From the NCBI GenBank assembly GCA_963835165.1, contig CAWIGD010000039.1, positions 19,316 to 83,315 of the forward strand: a DNA stretch of 64,000 nt, given 5' to 3'. The notes below the pieces were generated by a model, which did no database searches, was not told where the DNA came from, and saw only the letters and a program-made list of their open reading frames with translations. The translations under genes were made by a program, and so were the position numbers. This document shows positions 16,672-25,360 of this stretch, one piece after another (positions within the stretch are counted from its first letter, which is position 1; every line of letters starts with the position of its first letter). The DNA comes from VAZQ01 sp963835165. GTDB lineage: Bacteria; Pseudomonadota; Alphaproteobacteria; Rhizobiales; Xanthobacteraceae.

Positions 16672-17580
16672 ATGGGGCAGGACGAAATCGATGCGGTCCG
16701 TGCGCTGCTGACGTCCAAGCCACGACCTGTCGGATGGGCCGAGCGGCGACAGCGCCTCGACGAGGTCGGCTCGTTCTGGCCGGTCGCCAGCGACGTGAAG
16801 CTCGATCCGGTCGATCTCGACGGCGTGCCGGGGGAATGGTCGGCCGTGCCCGGCAGCGACACCTCCCGCGTTCTGCTGTTCTTCCATGGCGGAGGTTACT
16901 GTTCCGGCTCCCTCCGCAGCCATCGTCGCATGGTGACCGAGGCCGGCCGGTCCGCGGGGATAAGAACGCTGGCGGTGGGATATCGGCTGGCGCCCGAGCA
17001 TCCGTTCCCGGCGGCGATGGAAGATGCCTTGACCGCCTGGCGTTTTCTGCGGAAGCAAGGCATTGCGGCCAGGCATATCGCGGTCGGCGGAGACAGTGCA
17101 GGCGGAGGGCTCGCGGTAGTACTGAACAATGAGCTGCGCGACGCCAAGGAGGAGCTTCCCGGTTGCGCATGGCTGGTGTCGCCCTGGACGGACCTGACGA
17201 TGTCGGGATCGACGCTCACCACCAAGGACAATGTGGATCCGATCATTCACGCGGGCTATCTCGGCGAACTGGCCGATGCCTGCGTTCCCCCCGGGACGGG
17301 TCGGAAAGACCCCCGGGTATCGCCGCTCTATGCCGAATTGAATGGCCTCCCCCCGATGTTGATACAGGTCGGCTCCGCCGAGACACTGCTCGAAGACGCC
17401 ACGCGCTTTGCCGCCGCGGCGGGAGCTGCCGATGTGTCCGTCACTCTGGAGATTTGGCCGCACATGATCCATGCATGGCCCATGTGGAACGCGCATCTCA
17501 AATCCGGCCGCTCCGCGCTCGCTCATGCCGGCACGTTCATGCGTGCCCACTTGGGATACCCGCGTCCGCCGCAGCCCTGA
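16672..17580 (+). CDS. Alpha/beta hydrolase, hormone-sensitive-lipase family esterase
   Basis: A 302-residue esterase of the HSL (family IV) type. The oxyanion motif HGGG is at 72-75, the nucleophile is in VGGDSAGGGLAV (S142), and the Asp and His come from the AETLLEDATRF and HMIHAWPMW segments. The family hydrolyses short-chain esters in the cytoplasm. I start at ATG 16672; a TTG at 16657 would add five residues. Its 3' end overlaps the 3' end of the opposite ABC ATPase gene by 44 bp (17537-17580). Confidence 0.88.
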   Translation: MGQDEIDAVRALLTSKPRPVGWAERRQRLDEVGSFWPVASDVKLDPVDLDGVPGEWSAVPGSDTSRVLLFFHGGGYCSGSLRSHRRMVTEAGRSAGIRTLAVGYRLAPEHPFPAAMEDALTAWRFLRKQGIAARHIAVGGDSAGGGLAVVLNNELRDAKEELPGCAWLVSPWTDLTMSGSTLTTKDNVDPIIHAGYLGELADACVPPGTGRKDPRVSPLYAELNGLPPMLIQVGSAETLLEDATRFAAAAGAADVSVTLEIWPHMIHAWPMWNAHLKSGRSALAHAGTFMRAHLGYPRPPQP

Positions 17581-18706
17581 AGGCGATCGCTTTGTCGACG
17601 GCGAGGGTAATTCCGATGCGCGCGCCGGCCGGCCAGAGCGACATGCCTTCGCGTCCGGGCACACGTATAAGCACGCGGCCCGACGCAGCTTCCGGCACGT
17701 CGACATAGAGGTCGACGTGGCCGCCTTGATAGATTTGCGCCGCCACGATGCCGCATACCGCGGCCGGCGTGCCTTCATCGGCCACGCGCAGCTCCTCGGG
17801 CCGCACGAACAGGTCGACCATCGCGCCGGGTGCCGCGCCTTGGAGCGTCAGCGCCGGCACCAGTACCCGCGCCGGGCCAAGCGCGAGCGCGGCCGTTGCT
17901 CCATGAATGTGCTCGAGGCGCGCGTGCAACACGTTGACATCGCCGACGAACGACGCGACGAAGCGATCGACCGGCCGGCAATAGATTTCGTCCGGAGTGC
18001 CGAGCTGGCGGATGCGGCCCTCCGCAAGCACGGCGATCCGGTCGGAAAGGCTGAGCGCCTCGCTCTGGTCGTGGGTCACGAAGATGGTCGTCACGCCGAG
18101 CTTGCGCTGAATCTCCTTGATCTCGACCTGCATTGACGCTCGCAGGTTCCTGTCGAGCGCCGAGAACGGCTCGTCGAGCAGCAGTACCTTGGGGCGAATG
18201 ACGAGCGCCCGCGCCAGCGCGACGCGCTGTTGCTGTCCGCCGGAGAGCTGGCGCGGCTTGCGATCCTCCAGGCCCTCGAGCTTGATGAGCGCGAGCGCCT
18301 CGGCGACCCGGCGCGCGATCTCGGGCTTGGCGATGCGGCGCATCTTGAGGCCGTAGCCGACATTGGCCGCCACGCTCATGTGCGGGAACAGCGCATATTG
18401 CTGGAACATGATCCCGCTCTCGCGCCGATAGGGCGGAACATCCGTGACCCGCTGGCCATCGATCGCGATTTCGCCGCCGTCCGGCATCAGAAAACCGGCA
18501 ACGAGGTTGAGCAGCGTGGTCTTGCCACAGCCCGAGGGCCCGAGCAGCGTCATCAACTCGCCGCGGCGGACCAGCAGCGATACGTCGTCGAGCGCGATGG
18601 TCTTGCCGAAGCGTTTGGTAACGCCGTCGAGTTGGACCGCGATATCCCCGCCGTTTGGCCGAATTGCCATCGTCGCGGCTGGCGGACGTTCAGCGGGAAT
18701 GCTCAA
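17537..18706 (-). CDS. ABC transporter ATP-binding protein, spermidine/putrescine type (PotA-like)
   Basis: A 389-residue ATPase. Walker A is LLGPSGCGKTTLLN, the Q-loop is MFQQYALFPHM, the ABC signature is LSGGQQQRVALARAL, Walker B is VLLLDEPFSALD and the H-loop is FVTHDQSEALS. A C-terminal TOBE domain (FVRPEELRVADEG) is typical of importers of the MalK/PotA group. A TTG start at 18706 has GGAAAGG nine bases upstream and overlaps the preceding permease stop by 17 bp; an ATG at 18670 lacks a clear site and would remove 12 residues. It is the last gene of a four-gene operon: binding protein, two permeases, ATPase. The substrate could be a polyamine, thiamine or another organic cation. Confidence 0.92.
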   Translation of the reverse strand: MSIPAERPPAATMAIRPNGGDIAVQLDGVTKRFGKTIALDDVSLLVRRGELMTLLGPSGCGKTTLLNLVAGFLMPDGGEIAIDGQRVTDVPPYRRESGIMFQQYALFPHMSVAANVGYGLKMRRIAKPEIARRVAEALALIKLEGLEDRKPRQLSGGQQQRVALARALVIRPKVLLLDEPFSALDRNLRASMQVEIKEIQRKLGVTTIFVTHDQSEALSLSDRIAVLAEGRIRQLGTPDEIYCRPVDRFVASFVGDVNVLHARLEHIHGATAALALGPARVLVPALTLQGAAPGAMVDLFVRPEELRVADEGTPAAVCGIVAAQIYQGGHVDLYVDVPEAASGRVLIRVPGREGMSLWPAGARIGITLAVDKAIAFRAAADAGIPSGHA

Positions 18707-19499
18707 CGTTCAGCACCTTTCCGAGACCGAGGAAGACGTTGGCAAAAGTCAGCAGCGTCGCGGTAACCACGATGTACATAACCGAGATCGCCGCCATCGA
18801 GGGATCGGCGTATTCGCGCACGTAGTTGTAGAGGGCGACCGGCAACGTTTGAGTGTTTTGCGCGGTGACGAACAGCGAAGCGGTGAATTCGTTGAACGAC
18901 AGGATGGCCGCGAACAGCCAGCCGCTGACCAGACCGGGAAGCAGCAGCGGCAACGTGACGGTGGTAAGAACGCGCAGCGGCGGCGCCCCGAGGCTCGCTG
19001 CGGCGAGCTCCAGGCGCGGATCGAGGTTGCGCAGCGAGATGTAGACGCTGCGCAGCACGAACGGCAGCACAAGCACGACATGGCAGACGACGATCACCGC
19101 ATAGCCGCGCGCCAAGCCGAGTTGCGCAGCGAGGATCAGAAAACCGAGGCCGACCGTGAAGTGCGGTACCACGAGCGGGGAGAGCAGCACCGTCTCGAGC
19201 GCCCGCTTGAAGCGGAACTCGTAGCGCTCGAGCGCGAGCGCGAAAGCCGCGCCCACCACCAGCGCGATGGAGGAGGCCCAGGCGGTCACGATCAGCCCGT
19301 TGCGGAAGCCGAGCCGAAAGTCTTGATACTCGATCGCCTTGACGAACCAACGCCATGACCAGGTCTCGGGCGGGAAGGACAGAATTGCCCTGCCGTTGAA
19401 GGCAGCAAGCGTGACCACCAATGCCGGCAACAGCAGGAAGCCGAGAATGGCGGTCACGGTGACCGCGCCCAGCAGGCGCAAGAGTCTCTGCGACAGCAT
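18690..19499 (-). CDS. ABC transporter permease (PotC-like)
   Basis: A 269-residue inner-membrane protein with about six hydrophobic segments and the binding-protein-dependent transport motif in AAASLGAPPLRVLTTVTLPL (the EAA loop that contacts the ATPase). The N-terminus MLSQRLLRLLGAVTVTAILG begins the first membrane segment. The start ATG at 19499 lies one base after the stop of the upstream permease gene (19501-19503). The end overlaps the start of the ATPase gene. Second permease of the operon. Confidence 0.9.
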   Translation of the reverse strand: MLSQRLLRLLGAVTVTAILGFLLLPALVVTLAAFNGRAILSFPPETWSWRWFVKAIEYQDFRLGFRNGLIVTAWASSIALVVGAAFALALERYEFRFKRALETVLLSPLVVPHFTVGLGFLILAAQLGLARGYAVIVVCHVVLVLPFVLRSVYISLRNLDPRLELAAASLGAPPLRVLTTVTLPLLLPGLVSGWLFAAILSFNEFTASLFVTAQNTQTLPVALYNYVREYADPSMAAISVMYIVVTATLLTFANVFLGLGKVLNVEHSR

Positions 19500-19500
19500 T

Positions 19501-20352
19501 TCAGTGTGGTCCGAACCGTTCGAGCGGACGGGCGGCCGCACGCATCAGCCCCAGCACTGCGAAGGTGAGCGCGAGGCCGGCGACCGACAGGCTGGCCGCG
19601 AAGGGGAAGTTGAAGCTCGCGAATCCGAGCTGATAGACGAGGTTCGAGACCATGTTGACCCGGCCCCCGCCGATCAGCTGCGGGGTCGCGAATGCGCTGA
19701 AGGTCCAGGCGAACGCGGTGGTCACGCCGGCGATGATCCCGGGCGTGGAAAGCGGGAGCGTGACCGTGAGAAAGGCGCGGATCGGACCGGCACCAAGGCT
19801 CGCGGCTGCCCGCTCGTAATCGCGATCGATGTGCGACAGCGCCGCCGCCAGCATGATCACCATCACGGGCAAGGTGACGTGGACGAGGGCGGTGACCACA
19901 CCGAACCTGGTGAACATGAGTTGCAGGGGTTGCTCGATCAGGCCGGACTTGAGCAGCATCGAGTTCAGGAACCCGTTATTGCCAAGCACGACGATCCACG
20001 AATAGGTGCGCACCACCTCGCCGAGGAACAGCGGCGTGACGGTGATCACCAGGATCGCCGATTTGAGCGCAACGTTTCTGGCATGCACCAGGGCATACGC
20101 GAGCGGATATCCGATGATGAGGGTGAAGAATGCCGTGAGGAAGCAGATCCAAACCGTATCGAAGAAGACCCGCGCATAGAGCGGCTTCATGAGCGCCGCG
20201 AAGTTTTCGAGCGTGAAGCCGCCTGGCTCGAGCGAGCCCGGCACATAGGCGCGCAGGCTGTATTGCATCACTGCGGCCAGCGCGGCCACGAAGCCGAGCG
20301 CGCACAGCGCGGCCGGCGACACCAGGACGCGCAAGAACGGCCTGGAGGTCAT
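19501..20352 (-). CDS. ABC transporter permease (PotB-like)
   Basis: A 283-residue polytopic membrane protein with an EAA loop (ERAAASLGAGPIRAFLTVTL) and a conserved periplasmic-side segment TYSWIVVLGNNGFLNSMLL, found in PotB-type permeases. I start at the ATG giving MTSRPFLRV; an upstream in-frame start at 20385 would add 11 residues. It lies 51 bp after the binding-protein gene and is coupled to the next permease. Confidence 0.9.
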   Translation of the reverse strand: MTSRPFLRVLVSPAALCALGFVAALAAVMQYSLRAYVPGSLEPGGFTLENFAALMKPLYARVFFDTVWICFLTAFFTLIIGYPLAYALVHARNVALKSAILVITVTPLFLGEVVRTYSWIVVLGNNGFLNSMLLKSGLIEQPLQLMFTRFGVVTALVHVTLPVMVIMLAAALSHIDRDYERAAASLGAGPIRAFLTVTLPLSTPGIIAGVTTAFAWTFSAFATPQLIGGGRVNMVSNLVYQLGFASFNFPFAASLSVAGLALTFAVLGLMRAAARPLERFGPH

Positions 20353-20403
20353 CGCGCCTCGCCCGGATAAGACGGTGCGCACCACCGGTGCGCGATCAGG
20401 CCG

Positions 20404-21429
20404 TCAGTTGATGATGTTTTCTGTAAACCATTTGCGCCACTCCGCGGTCTTCTCCGCGCGCAGCTTGTGATCGATGATGATCGCCTGCTTGTTCCATTGG
20501 TCGGCGGTAGTGAACACCCCCGGCAGCTTGGCGACGTCCGGGTCGACTTTCGCGTCGACGACCACCGGGCTGCCCTTCTTGAATTTGGCGACTTCGGCCT
20601 GCACCTGCGGATCGAGGGCGATGTTGATGAATTTGTAGGCGAGATCCGCCTTCTTGGAGCCTTTCATGATGGCGACGCTGTCGATGCCGAGGACTGCGCC
20701 TTCCTTCGGAATCACGAGCTGGATAGGTACGCCCTCGGTGGCCATGTAGTGCGCGTTCATCGACAGGATCACCTGGACCGGCGTCTCCCCGTTGGCAATG
20801 AGCTGCTGGCTGTTGGCATCGTTGGTGTAATAAGCCTTGAAGCTCGGCTTCAGCTCCTTGAGCTTGACTTGCCCTTTTTCCCAGGTAGCGGCGTCCCCGC
20901 CCGACAGCATCGCGGCGACGGCGATGAGATGACTCGGATCGAAGTCGGGCGCGGCGAGCTTGCCCTTGATCTCCGGCCTCCAGAGGTCCGCCCAGCTCTC
21001 GAACGCCACGCCTTTGAGGAGGTCTGGCCGGTAGCCGATGGTGTAGACATAGGCCCAGGTGCCGATGTGATAGGGGCTGATCTTGGCCTGTTCGACCAAG
21101 TTCTTGGCGTTCGGGACCTTGGCGAGATCAAGCTGCTCGTAGAGACCATCGTTCGCATAGAGCCAGCCGACGTGTGACGTCGTGAACGTGATGTCGCTCT
21201 CGGGGTTGCCCTTCGCGAGCTTCTCTTTGTTCAGCCGATCGATTGTGCCACCCGTGTTGTACTCGACCGGCACTCCGGTCTCGGCGGTAAACCTCTTGCC
21301 GATGATGTTGGCGACCATGTCGCGCCAGCTGCCGCCCCATACACTGACGACGAGTTTGTCCTGAGCCGTGGCCGGCATCGGCGCCAACAACAGGGCCAAC
21401 GCGCCGAGTGCCATTGAAAGCCGCTTCAT
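20404..21429 (-). CDS. Extracellular solute-binding protein, PotD/family 1 type
   Basis: A 341-residue periplasmic binding protein with a Sec signal peptide (MKRLSMALGALALLLAPMPA, then TAQ). The mature protein begins DKLVVSVWGGSWRDMVA, which, with DITFTTSHVGWLYANDGLYE and IGTWAYVYTIGYRPDLL, is typical of binding proteins for polyamine/iron-type ABC importers. First gene of the minus-strand operon that continues into two permeases and an ATPase. A 242-bp region with an inverted-repeat pair separates it from the divergent thiamine-diphosphate enzyme gene. Confidence 0.9.
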   Translation of the reverse strand: MKRLSMALGALALLLAPMPATAQDKLVVSVWGGSWRDMVANIIGKRFTAETGVPVEYNTGGTIDRLNKEKLAKGNPESDITFTTSHVGWLYANDGLYEQLDLAKVPNAKNLVEQAKISPYHIGTWAYVYTIGYRPDLLKGVAFESWADLWRPEIKGKLAAPDFDPSHLIAVAAMLSGGDAATWEKGQVKLKELKPSFKAYYTNDANSQQLIANGETPVQVILSMNAHYMATEGVPIQLVIPKEGAVLGIDSVAIMKGSKKADLAYKFINIALDPQVQAEVAKFKKGSPVVVDAKVDPDVAKLPGVFTTADQWNKQAIIIDHKLRAEKTAEWRKWFTENIIN

Positions 21430-21493
21430 GCTCCTACCTCTCCGTTTTCCTCGATGAGCCGCTCGACGCCCGACGAATCCTGCAGACAAGCCG

Positions 21494-21620
21494 AGCAACA
21501 CCCGTCGATATCCGGCTTGCCATTATTCGGTCAGGCCATGGAGCTTGTCCAGCGTTGCCGCGCGCGTGCATGCAGCGTGACGGGCCGGTCGGGCTTCTCA
21601 ACTTTGGCGCGAGTGTTGGT
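21494..21620. repeat. Inverted-repeat pair in the divergent promoter region
   Basis: AGCAACACCCG (21494-21504) and CGAGTGTTGGT (21610-21620) are inverted copies matching at 9 of 11 positions, about 105 bp apart. They lie between the ABC operon start and the thiamine-diphosphate enzyme start. They could be two binding sites for a shared regulator; chance is not excluded. Confidence 0.28.
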
Positions 21621-21671
21621 TGATGTAGGACGATGAGGGTAGATTGCGTCCCGCAACAGGAGTGCACAGCG

Positions 21672-23417
21672 ATGACACCGCGCTTGGAGCGCAGCAACCG
21701 ACCGAAAGCAAAGCAAGTCGGCAACGTCGCGGGGGCGTATCTTGCACTGCTGGCCGATCGCGGTGTCGACTATTTGTTCGGCAATGCCGGGACCGATTTT
21801 GCGCCCCTGATAGAGGCCTATTCGCAGGCGGCGCAAACGGGCGTTGCCGTTCCGCGGCCGATCCTGGCGACGCACGAAAATCTCGCGGTCACGATGGCAC
21901 ACGGCTACGGCATGGTGTCGCGGCGGATACCGGCCGTGATGGTGCATGTCAGCGTCGGAACCGCGAACATGATCTGCGCGGCCATGAACGCGGCGCGCGA
22001 GAACGTCGCGATTCTCCTCACCGCAGGCAGGTCGCCGCTTACGGAAACCGGCTTGCTGGGGTCGCGTGACGGTTACATTCATTGGGCGCAGGAGATGTAC
22101 GATCAGGCGGGCATGATCCGCGAGATCGTCAAATGGGACTACGAACTGCGAAACGGGGAGCAACTCACGACGGTGGTCGACCGCGCCCTCGCGATCGCGG
22201 CGACGGAACCGCGCGGCCCCGTCTACCTCTCTTTGCCGCGCGAGGTGATCGCGGCGCCGCTCGCCGAGCTGGAGCAACCGTCGCCCTCGCGGCTCGCTCC
22301 AGCGGCCCCTGCGGCGCCCGATGCAACCGCAATTGCCTCGGCTGTGCGCGCGCTTGCGCAGGCGAAGCGGCCCCTGATCGTGACCTCGAACGCCGGCAGG
22401 GATGCGGCGGCATTCGAGGCCTTGGCGCAGTTCGCCGAGCGCTTTGCGATACCGGTCGTTCAGCATCGGCCACGTTATCTCTCGCTGCCGTCGTCGCATC
22501 CCATGAATCTCGGATTCAATCCGGCGCGCATGGTGCAAAAGGCCGATGCGATTCTGGTGATCGAGAGCGACGTCCCATGGATTCCGAGCCAGGTTGCGCC
22601 TCCTGAGAACTGCAAGGTCATTCAATGCGGGCTCGACCCCCTGTTCACGCGCTATCCCATCCGCGGCTTTCCCTGCGATGTTGCAATCACGGGAAGCACC
22701 CGTGCCACCCTTTCCGCACTGACCACGGCCCTCGAAAACGGGGACACTGCCGAAACGGTCACGCCGCGGCGACGCTGGATTGCTGAAGAGCGCGCGACGC
22801 TGACCGCCGCCTGGAAGACGGCGCTCGATGCCGCCGCCCGAAGAGCCCCGCTCGATCCCGCGTGGGTGAGCCACTGTATCGACCGCGCCAAGGATCCGCG
22901 CTCCATCGTCATCAATGAGTACACGCTGTTCCCGGAATATTGCTCCTTCGAGTTTCCGGATCTGTATTTCGGGTCGAGTTCCGCGTCAGGACTTGGTTGG
23001 GGCCCCGGCGCAGCGCTTGGCGCCAAGCTTGCGCACCCGCACAGCCCGGTCATGGCCGTCGTCGGCGACGGCGCCTATATGTTCAGCAACCCTGCCGCGG
23101 TACATCATGCCTCGGCCCTGCACGATCTGCCGGTCCTGTTTGTCGTCATGAACAACGCGATGTGGGGTGCGGTCCAGCGCAGCACCCTCGCTATGTATCC
23201 CGATGGGCTGGCGTCCAGGAGCAACGAAGCAAACTTCGTTCAGCTTGGAAAACTTCCAGCATTCGAACAAATCTGCGAAGCTGCTGGCGGCTACGGCGAA
23301 CGCGTAGACGATCCATCGTCACTTCCCGGGGCACTGAAGCGCGCAATATCGGTCGTAAAGAATGAAAGGCGGCAAGCGCTCTTGAACGTCATCTGCGGAC
23401 CCGGAGGAACGGCGTGA
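21672..23417 (+). CDS. Thiamine diphosphate-requiring enzyme (acetolactate synthase / decarboxylase family)
   Basis: A 581-residue enzyme. The N-terminal pyrimidine-binding domain carries the catalytic glutamate in THENLAVTMAHGYG (E69). The central domain is NAD/CoA-like (KRPLIVTSNAGRD). The C-terminal domain has the ThDP motif GDGAYMFSNPAAVHH ending in VVMNN. It lacks features that would separate acetolactate synthase from benzoylformate or oxalyl-CoA decarboxylases, so the 2-oxoacid substrate is open. Start chosen at ATG 21672 with AGGAG nine bases upstream; 21633 is an alternative. It is divergent from the polyamine-type ABC operon and may act on the imported substrate. Confidence 0.88.
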   Translation: MTPRLERSNRPKAKQVGNVAGAYLALLADRGVDYLFGNAGTDFAPLIEAYSQAAQTGVAVPRPILATHENLAVTMAHGYGMVSRRIPAVMVHVSVGTANMICAAMNAARENVAILLTAGRSPLTETGLLGSRDGYIHWAQEMYDQAGMIREIVKWDYELRNGEQLTTVVDRALAIAATEPRGPVYLSLPREVIAAPLAELEQPSPSRLAPAAPAAPDATAIASAVRALAQAKRPLIVTSNAGRDAAAFEALAQFAERFAIPVVQHRPRYLSLPSSHPMNLGFNPARMVQKADAILVIESDVPWIPSQVAPPENCKVIQCGLDPLFTRYPIRGFPCDVAITGSTRATLSALTTALENGDTAETVTPRRRWIAEERATLTAAWKTALDAAARRAPLDPAWVSHCIDRAKDPRSIVINEYTLFPEYCSFEFPDLYFGSSSASGLGWGPGAALGAKLAHPHSPVMAVVGDGAYMFSNPAAVHHASALHDLPVLFVVMNNAMWGAVQRSTLAMYPDGLASRSNEANFVQLGKLPAFEQICEAAGGYGERVDDPSSLPGALKRAISVVKNERRQALLNVICGPGGTA

Positions 23418-23541
23418 GCAGTCCGGGATATGCCGCAAATCCGCCTGTGTCCGCGGGTGTCGCCGAGCACATGTCGCTTTGCCCGCCAGTGCGACTTTCG
23501 GCAGGAGTACTCGGCAGTGGGGCGGACGGTTTTGTTTTGCG

Positions 23542-25152
23542 TCAGATATTTCGCAGCCGATAAAGCTCGCCGTACTTGTTTCGAAGATAGGAGAGGTAGG
23601 AACCTATGTTCATCTCGCTGCCGGTCGCGCGCTCAACGAGCTCGTCCGGCCTGAATTTGCGCCCGTGCTGGTACACGTGCGCACGCAGCCATTGATGAAG
23701 GGTGCTGAACTCTCCCATTGCGATCTCGCGCGGAATTTCCGGATGGGCTTTAACGGCCGCGTCATAGAACTGCGCGCTCAGAATGTTGCCGATTGTGTAG
23801 CCTTGGAAGCCGCCGCCGATGGCGCCCGCATACCAATGGACGTCCTGTAAACAGCCATCGCGGTCATCAGGCGTAACAAGGCCGAGGTCGGCCTGCACCC
23901 TTTCGCGCCAGGCTTCGGGCAGCTCTTTCACGCGCAGGCGGCCCTCGAGCAAGTCCACTTCCAGGTCAAAGCGCATCATGATGTGAAGGTTGTACGTCAC
24001 CTCGTCAGCATCCGTGCGGATCAGAGATCGCTCGACCTTGTTGATCGCGCGATAGAACGACTCGGCCTTCACGCCGCGGAACTGGTCCGGAAAGATACCC
24101 TGTAGCGCCGGGAAAAAGTGTTCCCAGAAGGCGCGGCTGCGACCGACCATATTTTCCCACAGCCGTGATTGGCTCTCATGTACGCCGGCGGACGTGCCCG
24201 ATCCGAGCGGGGTGCCTTCCAGTTTGGCGCTGATCCCTTGTTCGTACAGCGCATGGCCGGCCTCGTGCAGTATCGAGAACAATGACTGGCCGATATCACG
24301 CTTGTCGACACGGGTGGTGATCCGTACATCGCCGGCCGACAAAGTCGTACAGAATGGATGATGTGTCTTGTCCAGCCGCCCCCGGTCAAGGTCGTATCCG
24401 ATGCGCTTGGCTACGGACAGGCCGAAGTCGAGCTGTGCCGGTTCGTCGAAAGTGCCGCGCAGGCAGTCGTCGTCGATCGACGGTTGTCCGGCGATGGCAC
24501 GCACGATCGGTACCAGGGCTTCCCTCAGCGCGGCAAACAGGCTGTGCACCGACGCCGTCGTCATGCCTTCATCTGCGATATCGATCAAAGGGTCAGCGAC
24601 GTGAGTATAGGGCGCGAAAAAATCCGCATACTCGCGGCCGAGATCGACAGCCTTTTCGAGGAAAGGCCGCATGGTGGCGAAGTCGTTTGCCGGCCGGGCG
24701 CGCGTCCAAGCATCATACGAGGCGGACCCGAACGCGCTGGCGCGCGCGACATATTCTGCGGGAACTTTGATCGCCCTTTCGAAGTCGCGCCGCGCCACGC
24801 GGATCAGGCGCGCGTCGTCCGAATCTCGGGGGAGGGCGTCGGCATGGGGCTCGAGCGCGTCGAGCAGCTTACCGAGGTTCGGGTCGACCGACTTTTCGTG
24901 TACGAGCTTGCTGACAGTGGCGCCCTGGCGGGCCCGCGCAACAGCCCCGTATTTCGGCATGTAGGTGGCGTGATCCCAGCCAAGCAGCGCACCCGCGGCC
25001 CTGAGGTCGTTCATCTCGAGCAGGCGGCACTTGAGTTCCGCGAGCTTGGTTTTGGCCGACTGTCGGTTGCGCAGGATTCTGCCGGCCCTGGCCGGCCTTG
25101 CCCTTGCGTCAACGCCCACCTTGGCGCCGCCGACACTTTTGGTCGATGTCAA
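23542..25152 (-). CDS. Carboxypeptidase Taq, M32 family metallopeptidase
   Basis: A protein of 536 residues. Its signatures are the zinc motif LHEAGHALYEQG, HESQSRLWENMVGRS with the third ligand, and YNLHIMMRFDLEVDLLEG near the end. These belong to M32 metallocarboxypeptidases, which remove C-terminal amino acids from peptides in the cytoplasm. I take a TTG start at 25152 because GAGGAG lies seven bases upstream. The first ATG (25194) has no such site and would add 14 residues. The N-terminal 30 residues are basic and look non-conserved. It is divergent from the aminotransferase gene at 25361. Confidence 0.9.
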   Translation of the reverse strand: MTSTKSVGGAKVGVDARARPARAGRILRNRQSAKTKLAELKCRLLEMNDLRAAGALLGWDHATYMPKYGAVARARQGATVSKLVHEKSVDPNLGKLLDALEPHADALPRDSDDARLIRVARRDFERAIKVPAEYVARASAFGSASYDAWTRARPANDFATMRPFLEKAVDLGREYADFFAPYTHVADPLIDIADEGMTTASVHSLFAALREALVPIVRAIAGQPSIDDDCLRGTFDEPAQLDFGLSVAKRIGYDLDRGRLDKTHHPFCTTLSAGDVRITTRVDKRDIGQSLFSILHEAGHALYEQGISAKLEGTPLGSGTSAGVHESQSRLWENMVGRSRAFWEHFFPALQGIFPDQFRGVKAESFYRAINKVERSLIRTDADEVTYNLHIMMRFDLEVDLLEGRLRVKELPEAWRERVQADLGLVTPDDRDGCLQDVHWYAGAIGGGFQGYTIGNILSAQFYDAAVKAHPEIPREIAMGEFSTLHQWLRAHVYQHGRKFRPDELVERATGSEMNIGSYLSYLRNKYGELYRLRNI

Positions 25153-25360
25153 TTGGAATCTCCTCGATTGAACTTGTTGCCCCGGCCGTGGCATCGCTCG
25201 GCAGTGACTTTATCAAGGATGTGCTGTGATGCGAGGCCGGAGCCAAGCCGCCAGAGCACGACCGCCATGAACCGGTGGTGCTCGTCCGTTCGGGTGGACG
25301 GCGCTGGCGGGAAATGTCTCGTCATGCGAGCATGTTCGTAGCTGCGAAGAGGACAAGCGA

